The notes below the pieces were generated by a model. It was not told the origin of the DNA. It was given only the letters and a program-made list of their open reading frames with translations, and made no database searches. Source: Candidatus Izemoplasma sp. (lineage in GTDB: Bacteria > Bacillota_I > Bacilli_A > Izemoplasmatales > Izemoplasmataceae). Taken from it: DNA of 10,488 bases. Shown here one piece after another: positions 6,212-10,488 of the stretch. The DNA lies in assembly GCA_021736285.1 (NCBI GenBank), contig JAIPGE010000037.1, positions 1 through 10,488 of the forward strand. The letters run 5' to 3'. A program made the translations under genes and the position numbers. The stretch's first letter is position 1. Every line of letters starts with the position of its first letter.

Positions 6212-6856
6212 ATGAAAAAAAGTGATGTTTTATTTATCATTATGATCATAACTGGGATTTTATCAATCTTTATGTATCTTATTTTATCTAATTTGTTTGA
6301 TCCATTAACAGATGGTAGAACAACTTTAATATTTTCTCACGTTCACAGGATTATAGTAAGTATTCTGAGTTTAGTGTTTCCAATAATACTATTGTTTTTT
6401 ATTCAAATTGATGAGCGATTAAAACAACTCTTATATGCCGTTATGGCAATAGCGTTAATTTATATCATTTTTACAATAATTAGATTGTATACTTCATTAA
6501 CAAGTGAATCGCTTCCGATGTTCTCAATCGAATTGTTTTGGTTTATTGTTTTCAACATATTATGGTTTTTTACCGCAATATATGGCCTTATTCAACTTAT
6601 TTATTACATCCAAATAGAAAAAGACATCATCGTTCGTGTGACTTTAATAATACTTGTCTTTTTCATGTTCTATAATATGCCGTTTTTCAACTATTTACGT
6701 CTTCAATTGCTTCAATCATTTGACAATACACTATTGATTTTACAACGCTATAGCACGGTTTCCTTTATTACTTCCGTTATTCGGTTTTTTTTAATTGCAC
6801 TCACGGTTTATATCCTTGCATTACGTGAAGAACGTAATGTGATAAATGACAAATAA
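6212..6856 (+). CDS. Six-helix integral membrane protein of unknown function
   Basis: 214 aa from ATG 6212, chosen by SD and promoter position. I do not recognise the family. The protein is almost all membrane: helices at about residues 5-25, 45-66, 70-92, 103-133, 139-160 and 184-205, with short charged loops (IDERLKQ; IEKDIIVR) and a basic-acidic tail (LREERNVINDK). There is no signal-peptide cleavage site, cysteine, nucleotide-binding motif or clear transporter signature. The reading frame is intact with a normal start signal, and its own promoter is fused to the gltX terminator, so it is a real gene. It sits where Firmicutes usually carry cysE, between gltX and cysS, but does not resemble serine acetyltransferase. 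No terminator is apparent after its TAA, so its transcript may run into cspA. Confidence 0.8.
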   Translation: MKKSDVLFIIMIITGILSIFMYLILSNLFDPLTDGRTTLIFSHVHRIIVSILSLVFPIILLFFIQIDERLKQLLYAVMAIALIYIIFTIIRLYTSLTSESLPMFSIELFWFIVFNILWFFTAIYGLIQLIYYIQIEKDIIVRVTLIILVFFMFYNMPFFNYLRLQLLQSFDNTLLILQRYSTVSFITSVIRFFLIALTVYILALREERNVINDK

Positions 6857-6912
6857 TAACATGAAAACCATCAATAAGTTGGCTCATACTAATGTAATTG
6901 GCTAAAAACCAT

Positions 6913-6941
6913 TTGCATTTAGATAAATTCTATTATATAAT
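6913..6941 (+). promoter_or_regulatory. Promoter of the cold-shock gene
   Basis: -35 TTGCAT (6913-6918), 17-nt spacer and perfect -10 TATAAT (6936-6941), giving a start near 6948. The leader is only ~30 nt, A/G-rich, and ends in AAAGGAG (6961-6967). It is far shorter than the long thermosensing leader of E. coli cspA. Confidence 0.78.
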
Positions 6942-6977
6942 AACGATAGAAAAAGAAAGAAAAGGAGATTTATTTTA

Positions 6978-7175
6978 ATGACAGGAACAGTAAAATGGTT
7001 TAATTCTGAAAAAGGTTATGGATTTATCACTTCTGAGGAAGGTTTAGACATCTTTGTACACTACAGTGCAATTCAAGCTGAAGGGTTCAAAAGTTTAGAC
7101 GAAGGTCAAGAAGTTGAGTTCGAAGTTGTTGAAGGGGACAGAGGTCCTCAAGCAGCAAATGTAACAAAACTTTAA
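6978..7175 (+). CDS. Cold-shock protein, CspA/CspB family
   Basis: 65 aa, one complete cold-shock domain. Such proteins bind single-stranded RNA/DNA and act as RNA chaperones that keep mRNA unfolded, during cold or in ordinary growth. The opening 'GTVKWFN' is followed by RNP1 'KGYGFI' (12-17) and RNP2 'IFVHY' (25-29), where the family usual is VFVHF. The C-terminus 'GQEVEFEVVEGDRGPQAANV' is canonical. AAAGGAG lies 10 nt before the ATG. It is a monocistronic unit with its own promoter and a strong terminator. The specific paralogue name (cspA, B, C or D) cannot be assigned by sequence alone, so no symbol is given. Confidence 0.97.
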   Translation: MTGTVKWFNSEKGYGFITSEEGLDIFVHYSAIQAEGFKSLDEGQEVEFEVVEGDRGPQAANVTKL

Positions 7176-7187
7176 TAAGGAATTAAC

Positions 7188-7214
7188 AAACAGGGGCTAA
7201 GCTCCTGTTTTTTT
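7188..7214 (+). terminator. Rho-independent terminator after the cold-shock gene
   Basis: A 10-bp stem (AAACAGGGGC 7188-7197 with GCTCCTGTTT, here read 7201-7210) contains one G-T wobble, closes a TAA loop, and is followed by T7208-T7214. Confidence 0.9.
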
Positions 7215-7231
7215 GTTATATTATATCTGAA

Positions 7232-7260
7232 TTGACAAAGTATTTAAAAAGGGGTAAACT
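7232..7260 (+). promoter_or_regulatory. Promoter of cysS-mrnC
   Basis: Consensus -35 TTGACA (7232-7237), 17-nt spacer and -10 TAAACT (7255-7260). Predicted start is near 7267, leaving a leader of ~24 nt, too short for a T-box. Confidence 0.7.
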
Positions 7261-7275
7261 TAAACATGCAAATAC

Positions 7276-7282
7276 AAAGGAG
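7276..7282 (+). promoter_or_regulatory. Shine-Dalgarno site that sets the cysS start
   Basis: AAAGGAG lies 8 nt before ATG 7291. The in-frame GTG at 7282 shares its G with this site, so it is not the start. Confidence 0.8.
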
Positions 7283-7290
7283 TGAATGCG

Positions 7291-8625
7291 ATGAAGATTT
7301 TTAATTCTTATACCAATCAATTAGAAGAATTTAAACCAATCCACAAGGGCAAGGTCAACATGTATGTCTGTGGCCCAACGGTTTATAATTATATTCATAT
7401 TGGGAATGCCCGTCCAGTCATCTTTTTTGATACGGTCAGACGGTATTTTGAACATCGCGGTTATGATGTTACGTATGTATCAAATTTTACAGATGTTGAC
7501 GATAAGATTATTACCAAAGCAATTGAGTTAGAAAAAACTGAAAAAGAAATCACTGACCACTTCATCAATGCCTTCTTAAAAGATGTCGAAAAGGTCCATT
7601 CGAAAACAGATTATATTCAACCACGCGTTACGGAATATATGGATCACATTATTGATTATATTCAACAGATGTTAGATAAAGAATTTGCATATCAAGTCGA
7701 GGGTGATGTTTATTTTCGAGTTGGAAAAGCTAGAGATTACGGGTATTTGTCGAATCAAAACATAGATGATTTAAAAACAGGTGCGCGTATACATATTAAT
7801 GAGAAAAAAGAAAACCCACTTGATTTTACTTTATGGAAAAAAACTGAAGAAGGGATTACATTTGATGCCCCATTTGGTGAGGGACGTCCAGGGTGGCATA
7901 CCGAATGTGTGGCAATGATTGATGATATTTTTGGTGAAAAGATTGATATTCATGGTGGTGGAAGTGGCTTAATGTTTCCCCATCATGAAAACGAAATCGC
8001 CCAATCACTTGTTCTAAACAACCACACCATTGCCAATTACTGGATGCATAATGGTCTTTTAAATATCGGTAGTGGAAAGATGAGTAAAAGCGAAGGCAAT
8101 GTTATTCTAGTAAAAGATTTAGAAATTGATCCAAATGTCTTCCGGTTATTCACGCTTTCAACACATTACCGTAGTCCTATTCAATTTACTGATGAAGTCT
8201 TAGAGACCTATCAAACTGAATGGGAAAAAATATCACGTTTGTATAAGCAAGTCTTTGTTAAATTAGACTTAGGTGATATGTTACAAGGGTCAGGTAGAAT
8301 TCATCCTGACTTATTGAGTTTATATCATGATTTTCTAGAAGCGATGGACAATGATTTTAACACTCCAAATGCAATAACTGTGTTACAAGATTTGATCAAA
8401 CTTGGCAATCAAATATTACGACAAACACATGATTTGGAATTGTTAAAATCTGTGAAAGAAGTCATGGATGAAATTTTTAGTGTCTTTGCACTAACAGCAG
8501 ATGTATCACCTATGCCAAAGAAAGATAAACAACTGTATCGTGATTGGCAACATGCCCGACAAGATAAAGAATTTGAAAAAGCGGATAAACTTCGTGCTGA
8601 GTTACAAGACAAAGGCATTCTTTAA
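7291..8625 (+). CDS. cysS: Cysteinyl-tRNA synthetase
   Basis: 444 aa from ATG 7291. This class I synthetase charges tRNA-Cys. Motifs: 'MYVCGPTVYNYIHIGNARP' with zinc ligand C27 and HIGN at 36-39; 'YVSNFTDVDDKI'; 'PGWHTECVAM' with a second zinc Cys; 'DIHGGGSGLMFPHHENEIAQ' carrying the His/Glu ligands; and KMSKS at 263-267 in 'GSGKMSKSEGNV'. The helical anticodon-binding region follows. The protein ends at 'KADKLRAELQDKGIL', whereas homologues such as B. subtilis CysS (~466 aa) continue with a short tail ending in a D-T-x-x-G-T-x-W-like motif; about 15-20 residues appear to be missing. The stop overlaps the mrnC start as TAATG, so the two are co-translated. Promoter at 7232; no T-box. Confidence 0.97.
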   Translation: MKIFNSYTNQLEEFKPIHKGKVNMYVCGPTVYNYIHIGNARPVIFFDTVRRYFEHRGYDVTYVSNFTDVDDKIITKAIELEKTEKEITDHFINAFLKDVEKVHSKTDYIQPRVTEYMDHIIDYIQQMLDKEFAYQVEGDVYFRVGKARDYGYLSNQNIDDLKTGARIHINEKKENPLDFTLWKKTEEGITFDAPFGEGRPGWHTECVAMIDDIFGEKIDIHGGGSGLMFPHHENEIAQSLVLNNHTIANYWMHNGLLNIGSGKMSKSEGNVILVKDLEIDPNVFRLFTLSTHYRSPIQFTDEVLETYQTEWEKISRLYKQVFVKLDLGDMLQGSGRIHPDLLSLYHDFLEAMDNDFNTPNAITVLQDLIKLGNQILRQTHDLELLKSVKEVMDEIFSVFALTADVSPMPKKDKQLYRDWQHARQDKEFEKADKLRAELQDKGIL

Positions 8626-8993
8626 TGACAAATTATAACGGTGTTACACTAGCTTATATTGGGGATGCAGTGTATGAACAAAAAGTGCGAGTCCATTTGC
8701 TCAATTCAGGAACAGAAAAAGTTGACCATATGCATAATCAAGCAACAGAATATACAAGCGCAGTTGGACAAGCCAAAGCATTTCGTATCATTGAAAAGCA
8801 GTTAACTGAACAAGAGATGAGAATGTATAAAAAAGGCCGCAATGCGACAACACGCAAACCAACCAATATGTCTCGTGTTGACTATCAAACCGCAACTGGA
8901 TTTGAAGCATTAATTGGATATTTACATCTGTCACAACAAGAAAATCGGATTAGCGAAATATTAACGATTATTTTTCAAGAATTAAACACATGA
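8625..8993 (+). CDS. mrnC: Mini-ribonuclease III
   Basis: 122 aa, about the usual size for this dsRNA-cutting enzyme, which has an RNase III catalytic domain but no dsRNA-binding domain. In B. subtilis it matures the ends of 23S rRNA, aided by L3. Catalytic signatures are visible: 'LAYIGDAVYE' with D14, 'KKGRNATTRKP' (69-79), and 'TGFEALIGYLHL' with E94. The ATG shares a base with the cysS stop (TAATG), and its SD (AAAGG, 8611-8615) lies inside cysS, indicating coupled translation. The cysS-mrnC order is conserved in Firmicutes, where rlmB usually follows; here a terminator and a pyrophosphatase gene follow instead. The TGA stop lies within the terminator stem. Confidence 0.95.
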   Translation: MTNYNGVTLAYIGDAVYEQKVRVHLLNSGTEKVDHMHNQATEYTSAVGQAKAFRIIEKQLTEQEMRMYKKGRNATTRKPTNMSRVDYQTATGFEALIGYLHLSQQENRISEILTIIFQELNT

Positions 8994-9018
8994 AATATTT
9001 AAAATTTCATGTGTTTTT
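8984..9018 (+). terminator. Rho-independent terminator after mrnC
   Basis: An 11-bp perfect stem ACACATGAAAT (8986-8996) with ATTTCATGTGT (9004-9014) is extended by A-T pairs, closes an ATTTAAA loop, and is followed by T9014-T9018. The left arm includes the last mrnC codon and its TGA stop. Confidence 0.88.
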
Positions 9019-9024
9019 AAATAG

Positions 9025-9055
9025 GCTAATATGTGAGTAAAATAATGATATTAGC
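9025..9055 (+). repeat. Inverted repeat upstream of hppA promoter (first)
   Basis: GCTAATAT (9025-9032) is perfectly repeated in inverse as ATATTAGC (9048-9055) across a 15-nt spacer. There is no T tract, so it is not a terminator. The spacing could suit a dimeric regulator or a weak cruciform/hairpin. Confidence 0.5.
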
Positions 9056-9074
9056 AATGAATACAGAATTCATT
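9056..9074 (+). repeat. Inverted repeat upstream of hppA promoter (second)
   Basis: AATGAAT (9056-9062) pairs with ATTCATT (9068-9074) over a 5-nt loop. It starts on the base after the previous repeat ends and lies ~21 nt before the hppA -35. An 8-bp palindrome CGAATTCG (9084-9091) follows just before the -35. Possible operator; chance is not excluded in AT-rich DNA. Confidence 0.45.
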
Positions 9075-9095
9075 TTAAACTTTCGAATTCGTTCC

Positions 9096-9125
9096 TTGAC
9101 AACGCTTTTATGAGCAAAGTATAAT
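9096..9125 (+). promoter_or_regulatory. Promoter of hppA
   Basis: Consensus -35 TTGACA (9096-9101), 18-nt spacer and consensus -10 TATAAT (9120-9125). It is the closest match to the housekeeping sigma consensus in the window. Predicted start near 9132; the SD GGAGGT at 9140-9145 lies 6 nt before the ATG. Confidence 0.85.
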
Positions 9126-9151
9126 AGTACATATGAAATGGAGGTAACAAC

Positions 9152-10488
9152 ATGAATATAGTCTTATTTTTGAGCTTAGGAATCATCATCTCTCTATCAG
9201 CATTAATTTATGCTTTTTATTTGTATCGAACAGTCTTAAATTTTGATGAAGGTGAAGCGCGAGTTAAAGAAATTAGTTCTTATATTAAAGAAGGTGCACA
9301 TGCCTTTTTACGCAGTGAATATAAGGTTATTTTTTCTTATATTATTATCGCAACAATCATCATTTTTGTCGGATTCTATTATGGATATGATCATATATCT
9401 GGGTTAACCGTAAACAGTAATACGAATATTATTGTTCCGCAAACAGAGTATTCTGCTTTGTTTTATGGTCTCGGAACAGCGTTAGCATTTGTTCTTGGGT
9501 CGTTGTTTAGTTTGTCGGCAGGATATGTCGGAATGAAAAGTGCAACTAACGCCAATTCACGGACAACCACTGCGGCAGAACAAAGTGGTATTATCAAAGC
9601 GCTTGATGTCGCCTTTAAAGGTGGTAGTGTCATGGGGATGAGCGTTGTTGGATTTGGATTACTTGGACTTTTTATTGTACTTGCTTTAGCATTTGCATTT
9701 GGACTTGACCCATATGAAGCCATTACCTATGCTGCTGGATACAGTTTAGGAGCTTCATCAATCGCTTTATTCGGTCGTGTAGGTGGCGGTATATATACCA
9801 AAGCAGCAGATGTTGCTGCGGATTTAGTTGGTAAGATTGAAGCAGAGATTCCTGAAGATGATCCACGTAATCCAGCTGTTATTGCAGATAACGTTGGGGA
9901 CAACGTTGGTGATGTTGCAGGAATGGGTAGTGACTTACTTGAATCGTATGTCTCAAGTGTCATTGGAGCTGCAACAATTGCGGCATTAATCTTTACTGCT
10001 GCAGAACGAATGAATGGTATTTTATTTGTGACAACCGTTGCTTTCAGTGGTGTCTTGGCATCAATGATTGGATCATTCTTTGTTAGGGGTAAAGAAGGTG
10101 TCAGTCCATTTAAAGCACTTAAGATGGGTACATATGTAAGTGCAGGACTATTCATCTTATTTACATTTATTGCGAATTTTATGTTCTTGGATACGATTAA
10201 TTCAGCATTATACACCGATCCAAGAGGTACATTTATGAATATTCTTGACTTTAAATTTGGATTTGCCCCATTCTTTAGTATTATCATTGGTCTATCGGTT
10301 GGTGTATTAATTGGTCTTGTCTCTGAATATTACACATCATCTGATTATCGACATGTTAAAAATATCGCGAAACAATCAGAAACAGGACATGCGACCAACA
10401 TCATTGCTGGGATATCAACAGGGATGGAATCAAGTTTGATCCCGGTATTGATTTTAGCAACTGGAATTGTATCATCTTACCTTATTGG
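9152..10488 (+). CDS. hppA: Membrane-bound, ion-pumping pyrophosphatase (3' truncated by window)
   Basis: The frame is open from ATG 9152 to the window end (445 codons; the family is usually ~670-720 aa). The enzyme hydrolyses cytoplasmic pyrophosphate and uses the energy to pump H+ or Na+ across the membrane. The N-terminus is a membrane helix, followed by 'IKEGAHAFLRSEYK', typical of bacterial members. Active-site signatures: 'GGGIYTKAADVAADLVGK' (211-228) with the PPi-Mg aspartates D220 and D224; 'EDDPRNPAVIADNVGDNVGD' (235-254), the family hallmark; and 'VAGMGSDLLESY'. Several further membrane helices follow, ending in 'ISTGMESSLIPVL'. The residues that separate K+-dependent (often Na+-pumping) from K+-independent types lie beyond the window, so ion and subtype cannot be called. 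It has its own strong promoter. Pyrophosphate released by the neighbouring tRNA synthetases is one natural substrate source. Confidence 0.97.
   Translation, partial: MNIVLFLSLGIIISLSALIYAFYLYRTVLNFDEGEARVKEISSYIKEGAHAFLRSEYKVIFSYIIIATIIIFVGFYYGYDHISGLTVNSNTNIIVPQTEYSALFYGLGTALAFVLGSLFSLSAGYVGMKSATNANSRTTTAAEQSGIIKALDVAFKGGSVMGMSVVGFGLLGLFIVLALAFAFGLDPYEAITYAAGYSLGASSIALFGRVGGGIYTKAADVAADLVGKIEAEIPEDDPRNPAVIADNVGDNVGDVAGMGSDLLESYVSSVIGAATIAALIFTAAERMNGILFVTTVAFSGVLASMIGSFFVRGKEGVSPFKALKMGTYVSAGLFILFTFIANFMFLDTINSALYTDPRGTFMNILDFKFGFAPFFSIIIGLSVGVLIGLVSEYYTSSDYRHVKNIAKQSETGHATNIIAGISTGMESSLIPVLILATGIVSSYLI

Noticed and set aside
7261..7290. T-box or other riboswitch before cysS or gltX
   Set aside because: Predicted leaders are only ~24 nt long, with no room for specifier and antiterminator structures.
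9727..10287. Long antisense open frame (~186 codons), with another at 9463-9723
   Set aside because: Both lie opposite hppA, whose plus-strand frame carries unmistakable pyrophosphatase motifs. The antisense proteins are low-complexity and have no promoter or SD.
1..10488. TGA read as Trp (mycoplasma code 4)
   Set aside because: Genes end naturally at TGA (3659-3661 and 8991-8993), and Trp positions in the conserved proteins are TGG.
1..10488. CRISPR array, mobile element, tRNA or rRNA genes
   Set aside because: No regularly spaced repeats, transposase/integrase motifs, or cloverleaf or rRNA sequence were seen. The largest gene-free stretch is ~160 nt (8994-9151) and is explained by a terminator, inverted repeats and a promoter.

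Overview
The window is AT-rich, gene-dense and entirely plus-strand. It contains nine intact protein genes plus two cut by the window edges. The ribosomal proteins, aminoacyl-tRNA synthetases and Mini-RNase III look like those of low-GC Gram-positive bacteria. TGA is used as a real stop (after the genes ending at 3661 and 8993) and Trp is encoded by TGG, so the standard bacterial code applies. A Bacillota member or an early-branching, standard-code Mollicutes relative (Haloplasma/Izemoplasma type) fits best; this placement is inference from gene style only. No rRNA, tRNA, CRISPR array, transposase or phage gene was seen.

Layout. (1) 1-544: C-terminal end of metG with its tRNA-binding domain, followed by a hairpin terminator. 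(2) 602-3661: a tight three-gene accessory cluster. It holds a membrane diguanylate cyclase with an extracytoplasmic dCache-like sensor domain, then two exported, membrane-anchored paralogues that each keep exactly two cysteines. The first two genes overlap as TAATG and the third follows after 19 nt. (3) 3690-4662: promoter, short leader, rplM-rpsI and a terminator. (4) 4673-6179: gltX with its own promoter and terminator. (5) 6179-6856: an unrecognised six-helix membrane protein whose extended -10 promoter is fused to the gltX terminator. (6) 6913-7214: a single-gene cspA-type cold-shock unit. (7) 7232-9018: cysS-mrnC, translationally coupled by TAATG, with a terminator. (8) 9025-10488: two adjacent inverted repeats, a strong promoter and the first 445 codons of a membrane pyrophosphatase (hppA), cut by the window end.

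Most of the window is translation machinery: Met, Glu and Cys tRNA charging, L13, S9 and 23S rRNA maturation. It resembles the Firmicutes gltX-cysE-cysS-mrnC-rlmB neighbourhood, but cysE is replaced by a membrane protein plus cspA, and hppA follows mrnC. The most novel part is the diguanylate cyclase cluster: a complete c-di-GMP producer co-expressed with a duplicated exported protein family that I do not recognise. I see no defence or other exotic multi-gene system beyond that cluster.
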